The translations under genes were made by a program, and so were the position numbers. The notes under the pieces are model-generated. The model saw nothing but the letters and a program-made list of their open reading frames with translations, did no database searches and was not told the DNA's origin. A DNA stretch of 64,000 nucleotides. Source: Methylobacterium sp. Leaf99 (GTDB taxonomy: Bacteria > Pseudomonadota > Alphaproteobacteria > Rhizobiales > Beijerinckiaceae). The first letter of the stretch is position 1, and each line of letters opens with the position of its first letter. Of this stretch, positions 9,058 to 17,996 are shown piece by piece. The stretch is from NCBI RefSeq assembly GCF_001422375.1, contig NZ_LMMU01000001.1:1920178-1984177 (forward strand). Reading direction: 5' to 3'.

Positions 9058-9122
9058 GGTGGCCTCGAGGCATGGGTGAGCCACCCCGCGCGGGCAAGGG
9101 GCCTACGGCGCTGGGCCGGGCG

Positions 9123-9629
9123 TCAGACCTTGGCGAAGACGACCGATGACGGGCCGGCCTGGGTCATGACGGGGGAGCCGCCGGTGCCGCCGAGGTCGAT
9201 GCGGCCCTTGCGGATGGTCACCGTGGTGCCGCCGACCTCGATGGTGACGGTGTCCGTGCCGGTGATCGTGATGGTCTTGCCCGTCATCTTCTGCGGGCGG
9301 TCGGCGGCGTCGTGCCAGATCCCGTCAGCGCCGAGCATGCGGGTCGCGTTGCCCTTGGCGTCGTAGAGGGTGGTGTTGCCCTCCTGGAGCTTCTTCGGAC
9401 GGCTGTCCTGGTGCTCCATGCCGAGGAAGGCGACAAGGCCGCGCTCGCCGGAGCCGGCGATGCCGATGCCGTGCGAGTTCTTCGGCGCGTGGCTGGCGAG
9501 CCCGTGCTGGCGCACGATGTGGACCTTGTCGACCTCCTCGCCGGCATAGCCCTGGCCGCGCCCGAGCTGCATCTCGCCGTCGTCGTTGGTCTCCGTGATC
9601 TGGGCCCGGAAGATGTTGGTGCGGCTCAT
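9123..9629 (-). CDS. Baseplate spike protein, Mu gp45 family
   Basis: This 168-residue protein matches Phage_Mu_Gp45, the central membrane-piercing spike below the tail tube. The N-terminal half is the OB-like domain (GFASHAPKNS-like GLASHAPKNSHGIGIA near 48-65). The C-terminal part is beta-helical (ITITGTDTVTIEVGG). The last bases overlap the upstream hub gene by four. No His-x-His iron motif is obvious at the tip. Confidence 0.9.
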   Translation of the reverse strand: MSRTNIFRAQITETNDDGEMQLGRGQGYAGEEVDKVHIVRQHGLASHAPKNSHGIGIAGSGERGLVAFLGMEHQDSRPKKLQEGNTTLYDAKGNATRMLGADGIWHDAADRPQKMTGKTITITGTDTVTIEVGGTTVTIRKGRIDLGGTGGSPVMTQAGPSSVVFAKV

Positions 9630-10729
9630 TCCTCGCCCTCGTCCTCGAGCGCCGGCCCCGGATCGAAGGCCTTGTCGGATTTGCCCGCCGCCGCCTTGCC
9701 GCCCTGCGCCTTCGGATCGACGAAGGTCAGGGTCGCGATGGTGCCGTTCTGCCCGCCCTGGCGGAAGTTGGCCGTCGACAGTGTGTAGTCGCCGTCGATG
9801 TCCTCGGGCTCGTTGACGATCGCCATGAGGCGGCCGGGCTCCCAGAGGGCGCCGGCCTCGTCGCGCCAGGTGTTCACCGTGACCGTGATGGTGGTCCCGG
9901 CACCGGCGCGGCGGAGGCGCTCCCAGCGCAGGCGCTTCTTCAGCTCTTTCTTGTCCCAGTCGCCCTCGGGGATGATCAGCAACGGGCGGTTACGCCCGAC
10001 GCTGCCATCGGTCTCCGTCTCTTCCTGGCGCAGGGCGTCTTTGCCCGTGCCGGTGGCGCGCTGGCCGCGCCCGACGATGGGCGAGAACTTCTGGTCGAGC
10101 TTGAGCTTGACGCTCATCCGCTTCACCGGCTGGGTGCCGAGGACCAGGGCACCGGCGTGGCGCTTCGTGCCGGACCGGGTGATCATGATCGAGCCGTCGG
10201 GCTGGCCGGCCAGCATCAACCCGGCCTGGCGTGCCTCGCGCTCGACGGTCTGGAAGATCGTCTCGCCGGGCTGGCGCTGGACCTTGGGGATCTTCTTCAG
10301 GGCCTGGTCGGTGGTGAAGCCGCAGCGGACCTCGTCGAGCTCGTTGGCCACCTCCAGGAGGGTCTTGTTCTCGAAGCGCCCGGTCTTGTGCTTGACCGGG
10401 TGGCAATCGACGGCGTCGGCGGCCTTCGATTTCCCGTCGAGGACGACGGTCTTCGAATCCTCGTCGTAGTCGGCGCCGTACCCGGTGACGTAGCCCTTGC
10501 ACAGCAGCTCGCCGCCGCCGGGGCTGCCGCCCTCGCCCTGGCGGGTGCGCAGCTCGATCTCCCGGCCGGTGCGAAGGCGTTTCGCCGCCGGCGACCAGCT
10601 CGAATGCGTTGCGGTCAGCGTGAAGCTGATCTCGGCCGATTCCGACGAGCGGTCGACCGAGACGTCCTGCCAGCCGATCAGGGCCTGGCCGTCCACGATC
10701 AGGGAGACGATCTCTTCGCCCATCGACAT
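9626..10729 (-). CDS. Baseplate hub protein, Mu gp44 (P) family
   Basis: The protein has 367 residues. It matches the late-control D/Mu P hub proteins: an N-terminal beta domain (VSLIVDGQALIGWQDV), the conserved LLCKGYVTGYGADYDEDSK segment near 80, PGETIFQTVEREARQAGLML near 155 and a second beta-barrel in the C-terminal half (LWEPGRLMAIVNEPEDI). It would join the tail tube to the spike. Its lysine- and glutamate-rich C-terminus is ordinary. Confidence 0.9.
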   Translation of the reverse strand: MSMGEEIVSLIVDGQALIGWQDVSVDRSSESAEISFTLTATHSSWSPAAKRLRTGREIELRTRQGEGGSPGGGELLCKGYVTGYGADYDEDSKTVVLDGKSKAADAVDCHPVKHKTGRFENKTLLEVANELDEVRCGFTTDQALKKIPKVQRQPGETIFQTVEREARQAGLMLAGQPDGSIMITRSGTKRHAGALVLGTQPVKRMSVKLKLDQKFSPIVGRGQRATGTGKDALRQEETETDGSVGRNRPLLIIPEGDWDKKELKKRLRWERLRRAGAGTTITVTVNTWRDEAGALWEPGRLMAIVNEPEDIDGDYTLSTANFRQGGQNGTIATLTFVDPKAQGGKAAAGKSDKAFDPGPALEDEGEE

Positions 10730-10732
10730 GGT

Positions 10733-11476
10733 TCAGGCTCCGGCGGGCGCGATGGCCTCCACCGAGGCCGGAAGGAACAGGGGCGTGCCGCAGCGATTGC
10801 GCTGCACGATGTCGGCGGCGCGGGCCGGGTCGCCGTAGAGGCCCCAGGCCAGGGCCGTCGACGGGTAGGACCTGCCGGCCTCGACGCGCACCACCGGCTG
10901 GAGGCTGGTAGCGAGCAGAGCGAGGTGTCCGGAGGTCTCCCGGGCGACGCCCGACAGCAGCGCAAGCACCTCCTGCCCGAGGGCAATCGAGATCCTGTCG
11001 CTGGCGCCATCCATGGCGCGCCCGATCCGCGCCCGGGCTTCGGTCGCCGAGCGCCGGTCCGAGAACGCGGTGCGGGCTTCCGCCACAAAGGCCTCGCCGA
11101 GGCAGGCGACCTCGACCGTGGCGGCGAGCGCGCGGGCGAGGGCGTATTGCTGGGTGAGGACCGGCGAAGCCGACGCCGGGAAGGTCACCGCGGCCTGGGC
11201 GGCGGCGTCGTAGAGACCGGCGCTGGCGTCGGAGGCCTCGGCGGCCCGGGCGCCGGCCTGGACGGCTCGCACCAGGCTTGCACCGATGGTGGCGATATCG
11301 GGAGCGCCGCGCACCCGGGACGCGGAGACCTGGGCGACCCGGGTGCAGTCCCTCTGCACGGAGGCCGCCACGTCGGCCGCCAGGGGCAGTCCGTTGGACA
11401 AGCGGGCGACGACGCTCGCGAGGGCGCCGGCCGCCGCCGCGGCGCCCGCGAGAGCGCCGCTCGGTACCTTCGACAT
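10733..11476 (-). CDS. C-terminal half of DNA circularisation protein (Mu gp43)
   Basis: This 247-residue, Ala-rich helical protein ends with the pattern known from the C-terminus of Mu N-type DNA circularisation proteins (GLYGDPARAADIVQRN, LFLPA). It is in the same reading frame as the DNA_circ_N domain gene just upstream, separated only by TAG (11497-11495) and five codons before the ATG at 11476. The two parts plus the linker come to about 410 residues, the family's normal length. A GCGAGG motif six bases before the ATG would allow restart. So this is either a gene split by a nonsense mutation with reinitiation or a stable two-gene arrangement. Confidence 0.8.
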   Translation of the reverse strand: MSKVPSGALAGAAAAAGALASVVARLSNGLPLAADVAASVQRDCTRVAQVSASRVRGAPDIATIGASLVRAVQAGARAAEASDASAGLYDAAAQAAVTFPASASPVLTQQYALARALAATVEVACLGEAFVAEARTAFSDRRSATEARARIGRAMDGASDRISIALGQEVLALLSGVARETSGHLALLATSLQPVVRVEAGRSYPSTALAWGLYGDPARAADIVQRNRCGTPLFLPASVEAIAPAGA

Positions 11477-11494
11477 GCGATGCCTCGCCGGATG

Positions 11495-11971
11495 CTACAG
11501 GGGGAAGTCCTCGAGCACGTCGAAGACGAGGTCGGCGAGCCCATCGAGGGCCGAGGCCGCGATGCGGTCGCCGATGGGGAAGGCGGAGAAGCCCCCGCCC
11601 TCCGAACCGGCCTCGACGAACTCGAGGTCGATCTCGACGTAGCCGAGCTTGCCCTTGCTCCAGGAGTTGCCGCAGCCCTCGCACCGGACCCGGTGCGCGC
11701 CGAAGAACGGCAGGACCAGCGTCGCGGCCCCCGGGGCGGAGCAGGCCTCGATCAGGGCCGGCGCCAGGACATCAGCCTCGTCGTTGGCGATGTAGGCCTT
11801 GATCCGGAACTCACGGGGCAGCCGCCCCATGTCCTCCGTCTCGTGCTCCTCGCCCTTCGAGAACTGATGCTTCACGATCCGGCGGCCCGATTTCGGGATC
11901 GCCTCCTGATCGACCTTGAACGACACGCCCCGGAACGAGGCGGCTCGCAGCGTGGTCATCCAGTTGCGCAT
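11495..11971 (-). CDS. N-terminal domain of DNA circularisation protein (Mu gp43)
   Basis: The 158 residues contain the DNA_circ_N domain: LRAASFRGVSFKVDQEA near residue 8, GRRIVKHQFSKGE near 30, and a beta-rich stretch around PREFRIKAYI. A CEGCG motif near 117 is unusual for the family and may bind a metal. It ends in FPL-TAG, after which the same frame continues into the gp43 C-terminal half. The gene starts five bases after the tape-measure stop region, in the order known for Mu tails (42 then 43). Confidence 0.85.
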   Translation of the reverse strand: MRNWMTTLRAASFRGVSFKVDQEAIPKSGRRIVKHQFSKGEEHETEDMGRLPREFRIKAYIANDEADVLAPALIEACSAPGAATLVLPFFGAHRVRCEGCGNSWSKGKLGYVEIDLEFVEAGSEGGGFSAFPIGDRIAASALDGLADLVFDVLEDFPL

Positions 11972-11975
11972 GGGC

Positions 11976-14900
11976 CTACTTCGCTCCGGGCGGGCTCGCC
12001 GCCCCTGGCATCGTCACCGCGCCCGGCCGGGCGCCGCCCGAGCTCAGCGCCATGGTCGCCGTCTTGCGGCTCACGGCGCCCTCGATCCGAGCGTTCAGCA
12101 TGTCGCTGTTGAGGTCGATGATGACGCGCTGCGGATCGAGCGAGATGGTCGCCTGACCGGTGACCGGTGGCAGGTTCTCGATCCTGGCCGTGATCTGGTC
12201 GGGCTTGACCGTCGCCTCCAGCGGCTTGCCGCCGTTGGCCGCGGTGGTCGAGGCGGTGGCCGCCTTGTCCAGCGTGTTGTTGATGGCCGTGGCCTGACCG
12301 GACGGCTCGGAATCGCGGATCTTCCGCTGCAGGTCGAGCTTCCGGCTCTCCAGGGCGCCGATCGCCCCCTGAAGCTCGAAATTGCCGGAGCTCTCGATGT
12401 CCTTCAACTGCGAAGCCACGCTCGCGAGTTCGGCCCTCAAGGCCGCGAGAGCTGCCGTAGACTGGGCGATCTCGCCGGGGTCGATGGCGGCGGTGACGGA
12501 CTGCTCAGGCAGCGTCACCTCGGCCTGTGCGCCGAACTCGGCCGGGCGGGCCGGGGGCAACGGGAACCGCGGCTTCCGACCGCTCCCAACCTCGGCTGGG
12601 CGCGCCGGAGGCAGCGGCACACGCTTCAGCCCGCCGAACTCGGAAGCCGCTTTGGCGGCGGGCGCATTCGGAGCAACGGGAGCGGGGGTGGCCTTCCCCG
12701 AGCCGTAGACCATCTCGGCGAGGCGCGGGTCGAGGAACTTCAGCACCCCCTTGCCCCAGCCGTCCTCGACGGAGGGAGCCTCGAGGGTGTTGTATTCCTG
12801 AGCCAGGGTCGCGAGCGCACCGACGCCGACGGCACCGGCCGCGCCCTTCGCTAGCTTCCCGAGCTTGCTCCCACCCTTCCCAGCTGCGCCCGCAGCCGCA
12901 CCGGCGGCGCCCGCGGCACCAGCGCCGGCGCCGGCCGCTGAGCCCGCGCCGCCGATCGCGCCAGCGAGGCCGAGGCGTGTCGCGGCCGCGGTGAGCGCTG
13001 CAGCCGATCCCTTCAGCGAGAAGGCCGCTCCAACGAGCGCCAGGGTGCCGGCCGAGGTCGCGGCTTTGCCACCGAGCCATGTGAGCCCGCTGGCGACCTG
13101 TAGGACGGGCTTGGGCAGCTCCGCGAGGGACTGCGTCGCCCGCGCTGCAGCGTCGGAGAGGGTGGTGAGGAACCCGCCCTTGCCGTCGTTATCCCAGGCC
13201 TGTCCGAACGCGCTCTCAATGTTCGTGATCGCGCCCTCGAACCGGCTCATCGCGCCGTCGAAGCCCGACATCCGCTCGGTCGACACCTTGTCGGCGTAGC
13301 CCGCGGAGTGCTTCATGAGCTCCTCGATGAGGTGCTTGAAGGTTTCCGGGTCGCCGAGCGCGTTCTGGATGCGCCCGCCCTGTTTCGAGCCGAAGATCGC
13401 GTTGGCGAGCGCCGGGTTCTTCGGGATCGCCGTCATGAGATCCGCCACGAGGGCGTTTGCATCGACGCCCTGCATGCTGGCGTCGCGGAATCGGTTCGCG
13501 AGGCCGGCAATGCTCTTCTTCGACTTTGCGTCGTCGCCCCCAAGGCTGTCCGAGAGCAGCTGCCGCACGGCCGGGGTGAACTGCTCCGGGCTGGCGATGA
13601 GCTTCTTGTTCGTGAAGATCTTCTCGAGGCCGGCCTGCACGCCCTTGTCGAGCTTGACGCCGTACTGGGAGGCCACCGTCTTGACGAAGGCGCCTGTGTC
13701 GATCCGCTCCGGATTCCGCTGGTAGTTCTTGTAGTCCATGCCGTTGGCCAGCATGGCCTCTTTCGCCTTGCGGGTCGGAGACAACGCGTTCGCGACAAGG
13801 GCTCGGAACGCGGTGCCGGCCTCATCGCCGCCCATGTTGGCCTTCTTCGAGATGCCGCCGAACGCCAGCAGGGTCTCTTCGGAAAGGCCGGCCATGCGCG
13901 CTGGCGTGGCGCCGTATTTGTAGGTCTGCGAGATGTCCTCGGGAGTCATGCCGGAGAGCTTCGCAGCCTTGACCTGCACGTCGGCGGTCTGGCGCGCCGA
14001 GGCCTTGGCGGCTTCGAGCGTCGAGATGTCCTTTTTGAAGCCGAACAGCGCGCCTTCCATCTGCTTGACGGCGGCAGGCAGACCCAGGTCCAGCGATTGG
14101 CCGAGGGCCGCGGCGGGCTCCATCAGGCCCATGACCTGGTCCTTCTTTAGCCCTCGAGCGGCGAGCTCGCGCTGAGCCTCCAGGACCTTCACGTCATTGT
14201 ACTTGGTGGTGGCACCCATATGGATGGCCTGATCGACGAGAGGACGCTGCTCCTCATCCGTCAGGCCCATCACGGCCTTGCCGAAGCGCCGCTCCTTATC
14301 GAACTCGCGATAGGTGTGTAGGGTGGCGTGGGTGCCTTCCTTGACCTTGTGGCCGACGTAGAGGCCCGCACCGCCGCCGAGAGCCATGGCGGCGTCGCGG
14401 CGGGACTGCCGTTGCTCCAGACGGGTTTGGCGGCGCTCCTCGTCGTCGCGGCTGCCGCGCAGGGCCGCCGCCTTTGCCGGGGCGCTCATGCCTTCGGTCA
14501 GGTGTCGGCTCTCGGCGATACGAGCGGACTGGCGCCGACCGGCGGCCCCCATGCCGGCGGCCAGGCCGGTGCCGGACCGCTCCGCCGCCGCCTGACGGAG
14601 GATCGCAGCGTTCGAGCCGTCGATCGCCATCTTCAGGCGCTTCTGTTCGGAGACCAGGCGACCGACCGAGACGCCGGAGCTCTCGGCTTCCCGCTTTGCG
14701 CCCTTGATTGCGGCCGCCTGCGCATCGTAGGCGCCCGCGGCCGCCTTGACCGAGCGCTGGGCCGAGGTGAACTGGCGCTCGAGCTCGCCGACCTGCTTGC
14801 GCGCGGAGGCCATCTCGGTCGCCAGCGTGCCGCTCTTCGAGAACGACTTCACCCCGTCGAAGGCCGAGGCAGCCTTGCGGGCCGCATCGAGCTCCTTGGC

Positions 14901-15155
14901 GATCCGGGCGACCTCGACCTGCGTCCCTCGGTAGGCGGCGCGAGCCTGGCTGAAGTTCGCCTGTGTCGAGCGAAAACGATCGATGTTCTTCAGGCCAGCC
15001 TGGGCCGCATCGATCTGCTTGGCGAGCTTGCCGACCTCGACGGAGGCCTTGGCCCCCTTCCCGACGTCACGGAACTTGCGGGCGATCCCGTCGAGCACCT
15101 TGCCGGTGCGGTCCTCGGCCGTGATGACGGCCTTGGCTTCGATAATCCTGCCCAT
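11976..15155 (-). CDS. Tail tape measure protein
   Basis: This 1059-residue protein sets tail length and is ejected during infection. The first 260 residues are long charged helices (VGKLAKQIDAAQAGLKNIDR), then the conserved PhageMin_Tail/TP901 core at about 270-600 (FGKAVMGLTDEEQ, GLKKDQVMGLMEPAAALG, RMAGLSEETLLAFGGISKKA). About 690-780 is a Gly/Ala-rich hydrophobic stretch that could enter the membrane. The C-terminal part is Pro-rich with repeated LPPARPAEF units. The start lies three bases after the end of the frameshifted chaperone product. Tail length predicted at about 1.5 angstrom per residue would be about 160 nm (a rule of thumb). Confidence 0.92.
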   Translation of the reverse strand: MGRIIEAKAVITAEDRTGKVLDGIARKFRDVGKGAKASVEVGKLAKQIDAAQAGLKNIDRFRSTQANFSQARAAYRGTQVEVARIAKELDAARKAASAFDGVKSFSKSGTLATEMASARKQVGELERQFTSAQRSVKAAAGAYDAQAAAIKGAKREAESSGVSVGRLVSEQKRLKMAIDGSNAAILRQAAAERSGTGLAAGMGAAGRRQSARIAESRHLTEGMSAPAKAAALRGSRDDEERRQTRLEQRQSRRDAAMALGGGAGLYVGHKVKEGTHATLHTYREFDKERRFGKAVMGLTDEEQRPLVDQAIHMGATTKYNDVKVLEAQRELAARGLKKDQVMGLMEPAAALGQSLDLGLPAAVKQMEGALFGFKKDISTLEAAKASARQTADVQVKAAKLSGMTPEDISQTYKYGATPARMAGLSEETLLAFGGISKKANMGGDEAGTAFRALVANALSPTRKAKEAMLANGMDYKNYQRNPERIDTGAFVKTVASQYGVKLDKGVQAGLEKIFTNKKLIASPEQFTPAVRQLLSDSLGGDDAKSKKSIAGLANRFRDASMQGVDANALVADLMTAIPKNPALANAIFGSKQGGRIQNALGDPETFKHLIEELMKHSAGYADKVSTERMSGFDGAMSRFEGAITNIESAFGQAWDNDGKGGFLTTLSDAAARATQSLAELPKPVLQVASGLTWLGGKAATSAGTLALVGAAFSLKGSAAALTAAATRLGLAGAIGGAGSAAGAGAGAAGAAGAAAGAAGKGGSKLGKLAKGAAGAVGVGALATLAQEYNTLEAPSVEDGWGKGVLKFLDPRLAEMVYGSGKATPAPVAPNAPAAKAASEFGGLKRVPLPPARPAEVGSGRKPRFPLPPARPAEFGAQAEVTLPEQSVTAAIDPGEIAQSTAALAALRAELASVASQLKDIESSGNFELQGAIGALESRKLDLQRKIRDSEPSGQATAINNTLDKAATASTTAANGGKPLEATVKPDQITARIENLPPVTGQATISLDPQRVIIDLNSDMLNARIEGAVSRKTATMALSSGGARPGAVTMPGAASPPGAK

Positions 15156-15157
15156 GA

Positions 15158-15627
15158 TCAGCGACGCCTTCTGCCCGCGGCCTCCCGCTTGCGTTTCTGA
15201 TCACGCACGACGGCGCGACCGTACCAATGGATCAGTCCGGACAGCGTCAGGCCGTTCACGGCGTTGAGGGGCTGGTCCAGCTCGAACGCTAAGTCGTCGG
15301 CGAGGTCTGCGATGATGCGCTGGCCGCGGCGGGCGCCTGGAAAAAACCCAGCACGGCCTTGCGCACCTCGCGCGCCACGCGCCAGTCGGTCCGCTCCAGC
15401 AGGAGGGCGTCCTTCGGCTCGACGATGCAGGCCTGCACGTAGGCCCAGATCACCTCGGGCTTCTCGATGGAGAAGAGGGCCCCCTCCTCGGTCTCACCGA
15501 TGGTGTAGGGCTCGCCGCCGCAGGAGACGTACTCGTCATAGGTCGGCTCGCGCAGGACGACCGCGGTGATCGGCGCGCCGTGGCTGAGGATGGGTTCGGG
15601 CAGGGGGATGCGAACGGTCTTCGCCAT
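15158..15627 (-). CDS. Tail assembly chaperone, long form by -1 frameshift
   Basis: Slipping back one base at TTTTTTC (15346-15340) joins the short chaperone to a second frame. It reads PGARRGQRIIADLADDLAFE, then a helical segment (GLTLSGLIHWYGRAVV) and a basic tail ending GRRRR, with TGA at 15160-15158, three bases before the tape-measure ATG. The fused product would have 156 residues. The second frame has no suitable start of its own and is clearly protein-like. This matches the E/E' (gpG/GT) arrangement conserved in long-tailed phages. Confidence 0.82.
15289..15627 (-). CDS. Tail assembly chaperone, short form (Mu gp41-like)
   Basis: This 112-residue protein matches the gp41/E-type chaperones that coat the tape measure before tube assembly: VRIPLPEPI, an acidic middle (TYDEYVSCGGEPYTIGETEEG), and the helix DWRVAREVRKAVLGFF. 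The zero frame ends in a low-complexity tail (APAAASASSQTSPTT) after the slippery site, typical of the unshifted product. Confidence 0.88.
   Translation of the reverse strand: MAKTVRIPLPEPILSHGAPITAVVLREPTYDEYVSCGGEPYTIGETEEGALFSIEKPEVIWAYVQACIVEPKDALLLERTDWRVAREVRKAVLGFFQAPAAASASSQTSPTT
15340..15346 (-). other. Programmed -1 frameshift site TTTTTTC
   Basis: In the chaperone frame the codons are GGT TTT TTC, giving the heptamer T TTT TTC, a standard X XXY YYZ slippery sequence. It sits where the zero frame stops resembling the family and the -1 frame starts to. The codons lie about 50 bases before the zero-frame TAG. Confidence 0.85.
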
Positions 15628-15698
15628 CGGCGACCTCGTCTCAGGTTAGCGCTTGAAGGGGGCACGATCACGCGAACGCGGCCCGCGGGTCAGGGCGA

Positions 15699-16061
15699 TC
15701 AGATCGCCTGGTACTTGTCGGTCTCGATGCTGAGGCCCGAGACCTCGCCGGACTCGCTGTCAATCGAGGGCTCGCCCGACCAGTTCGCCCGGGTGAACAG
15801 GTGCGTGATCCGCACATCGGTCTCGATGAAGGTGACGTTGAGCTCCTCGAGCATCATCGCCTCGTCCCAGCGCAGGCCGATGCCGCGGTCGAAGCTGAGG
15901 TCGAGCTTGGCCAGCTTCGGCTTCACCGTGGAGTAGCCGGTGCCATCCGAGTTGACGTCGTTCTCGCGAACGGCCCGCGCCGGCATGATCGTGGCCTTGC
16001 CGCGACCCGAGTAGGTGCGGCCGTTGATGTCGAGCGTGAATCGCCCGCCCTTGGTGTCCAT
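15699..16061 (-). CDS. Tail tube protein (Mu gpM-like)
   Basis: This 120-residue protein matches the Phage_tail_tube family of Mu-like tails: GGRFTLDINGRTYSGRG at the N-terminus, then FDRGIGLRWDEAMMLEELNVTF and a C-terminal strand region. It would polymerise as the inner tube. Its place between sheath and chaperone genes is the standard one. Confidence 0.9.
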   Translation of the reverse strand: MDTKGGRFTLDINGRTYSGRGKATIMPARAVRENDVNSDGTGYSTVKPKLAKLDLSFDRGIGLRWDEAMMLEELNVTFIETDVRITHLFTRANWSGEPSIDSESGEVSGLSIETDKYQAI

Positions 16062-16144
16062 GACCGAGGTCTCCGAATTTGGGTTGGTGTGCGGGGTGGC
16101 GGAGCGCGGACGGGCCGAGCGCTACGGCCCGGCCCGCGCGGGGC

Positions 16145-17689
16145 CTACTGGAGCGAGGCGTTGGCCTCGGTCAGCTCCTGGAACAGCGTGATGTTGGCCG
16201 CGAAGACCCGGAGCTGGTTCGCTTGGTCGATCGGCAGGTAGACGTTGAGCCGGTTCGGATCGGCCGAGCGCTCGACGATGAGGTACTTGGCGAACAGGGT
16301 CGGCTTTTCGACGATACCGGCCACCTCCGAGAGCTCGGTGTAGGCGTGCACCATCATGGCGCGGACCTGGGGCGGGGTGACCACGCCCTGGAGCGCGCGC
16401 GGGTTGTCGTCGCGCAGAACGTGCCGCGGATAGGTCGAGGTGACCCGGGTGCGGATGTAGCGCTTCACGTAGGCCGCGATCGCGATGGACTCGATGTCGA
16501 GGAACGTGATGTCGGGCGAGCCGTAGGCGTTGGTCTGGTAGGTCGTCAGGACCCGGTCGATCGCCATGGTGCCGTCGTTGTTGACGGTGAGCGCCGAGAT
16601 GCCGTTGCGGTACAGGCTGTCCCGGTCGGCGAGCGCCCAGCGGTCGGTCTCGGCCTTCGGCGGCCGGATCCCGGCGATCACCAGGGTCTGGAGCGGCTTG
16701 GCGATCTCGAGGGCTTCGGTGAGCGAGCGACCGAGGTTCTTCGAGAACGCCACGATGCCGGACAGGCCCGCCACCACCGACCACAGCGGGTGCGGATAGT
16801 TCAGGGTGCCGAGCACCGTCGCGTGGCGGTCGTTGCGGGTGGCGCCGAACGTGGTCTGGGTGCTGAGGTTGCCGTCGCGGGCGGTGATGTAGTGCCCATC
16901 AAGGCCGACCGTGGGCGACCAGCGGCCGGTCCCGGAATCCGAGAGGAAGTCGCGCGCGGCGTTGAGCTGCGAGGCGAGCGCGTAGGGCGAGGCGATCCAG
17001 TCGAACTGGGTCGAGCCGAGGGCCGCGAGTGCCGCGGCGATATCGACGTCGCCGGCGCCGCTCGTCATGGGGTTCAGCGTGACGGTGAGGCCGGCGGGAT
17101 CGAGCTCGTCGCCGTCGAGGCCGGCCTCGATGCGGATGCCGTTGCCCTCGGACCCGGCGTGGCGGGCGGTGAGCGTCACGGTGCCGGTGACCGCCGCGGC
17201 GGTGACGGGCGCGCCCATGCGGCGGTTGAACTTGGCGTAGCCCCGGGCGATGGCGGCCGAGAGGGCGGCGCCGACCACGGTGGCGGTGTCGCCCACGGCC
17301 ACGCCAACGGAGTAGCGCTCGCCGGCGATGTAGCGCACCAGGCTGCCGGACGCGGTGGCGGTGCCGGTGATCGCGATGGAGCCGGCGGCCGCGACGGCGC
17401 CGACGGGGTCGCCGACGTCCATCGCCCAGATCTCGCCGACCGGGTTATGGTAGCGCGCGAAGGCGACCATGTCGGCCAGCATCGAGCCGCGGCCCGCGAG
17501 CGCGTTCGGATCGACGGAGCCGAGGTTCTGCGGCTTCAGTGCGACGAGGGTGGAGACGCCCGCGAGCTTGCGGCCGAGCAGGATCAGGCGCGAGGTGCCG
17601 GAATAGGGCGGCTGGCCCGCATTCACCTCGGCGTAGAAAAGCGGGACCCGGATATCGCCGGGCATGTTGTTGAAAGCAACGCCTGCCAT
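16145..17689 (-). CDS. Tail sheath protein (Mu gpL-like)
   Basis: The protein has 514 residues, normal for Mu-type contractile sheaths. It begins MAGVAFNNMPGDIRVPLFY, followed by NAGQPPYSGTSRLILLGRK. The middle carries Ig-like variable strands (GTVTLTARHAGSEGNGIRI near 220). The conserved C-terminal domain includes VLTTYQTNAYGSPDITFLDI and YVKRYIRTRVTSTYPRHVL. It shows directly that the phage is a myovirus despite its lambda-like head genes. Confidence 0.93.
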   Translation of the reverse strand: MAGVAFNNMPGDIRVPLFYAEVNAGQPPYSGTSRLILLGRKLAGVSTLVALKPQNLGSVDPNALAGRGSMLADMVAFARYHNPVGEIWAMDVGDPVGAVAAAGSIAITGTATASGSLVRYIAGERYSVGVAVGDTATVVGAALSAAIARGYAKFNRRMGAPVTAAAVTGTVTLTARHAGSEGNGIRIEAGLDGDELDPAGLTVTLNPMTSGAGDVDIAAALAALGSTQFDWIASPYALASQLNAARDFLSDSGTGRWSPTVGLDGHYITARDGNLSTQTTFGATRNDRHATVLGTLNYPHPLWSVVAGLSGIVAFSKNLGRSLTEALEIAKPLQTLVIAGIRPPKAETDRWALADRDSLYRNGISALTVNNDGTMAIDRVLTTYQTNAYGSPDITFLDIESIAIAAYVKRYIRTRVTSTYPRHVLRDDNPRALQGVVTPPQVRAMMVHAYTELSEVAGIVEKPTLFAKYLIVERSADPNRLNVYLPIDQANQLRVFAANITLFQELTEANASLQ

Positions 17690-17762
17690 TTGGTGTTCTC
17701 CAAAGGAAAAGGCCGCCTCGCGGCGGCCTCATGGGATCGGTCTGGGATGGGCTTGGGGGCGG

Positions 17763-17996
17763 TCAGGCGGCCTTGGATCGGGCCGGGGGCGCTGGGGCCG
17801 GCTCAGGCGCCGGAACTTCGTCCGCCTCCTCGGGGGCAGCGTCTGCCGGGTCCGTGACAACGACCTCGCCGCGGGCCTCACGGGCCGCCCAGTAGGCGGA
17901 CCAGGTCACGGGGAGGCCGTCGGCGGGGAGGTCGCAGCCACGCTCCGGATCGGGGATCGTGGCCGTGGGATCGGCCGGGGTGACGTGCTTGCGCAT
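17763..17996 (-). CDS. DUF2635-like small tail protein (Mu gp38 position)
   Basis: The 77 residues start MRKHVTPADPTATIPDPERG and continue LPADGLPVTWSAYW, the usual DUF2635 pattern, then a Pro/Ala/Glu-rich tail. The ATG at 17996 overlaps the upstream stop as ATGA, so the pair is translationally coupled. In Mu-type tails this small protein lies between the terminator-like gene and the sheath, as here. Its role is unknown. Confidence 0.8.
   Translation of the reverse strand: MRKHVTPADPTATIPDPERGCDLPADGLPVTWSAYWAAREARGEVVVTDPADAAPEEADEVPAPEPAPAPPARSKAA

Noticed and set aside
10157..12112. Long plus-strand frame across baseplate and circularisation genes
   Set aside because: Antisense to well-recognised minus-strand tail genes.
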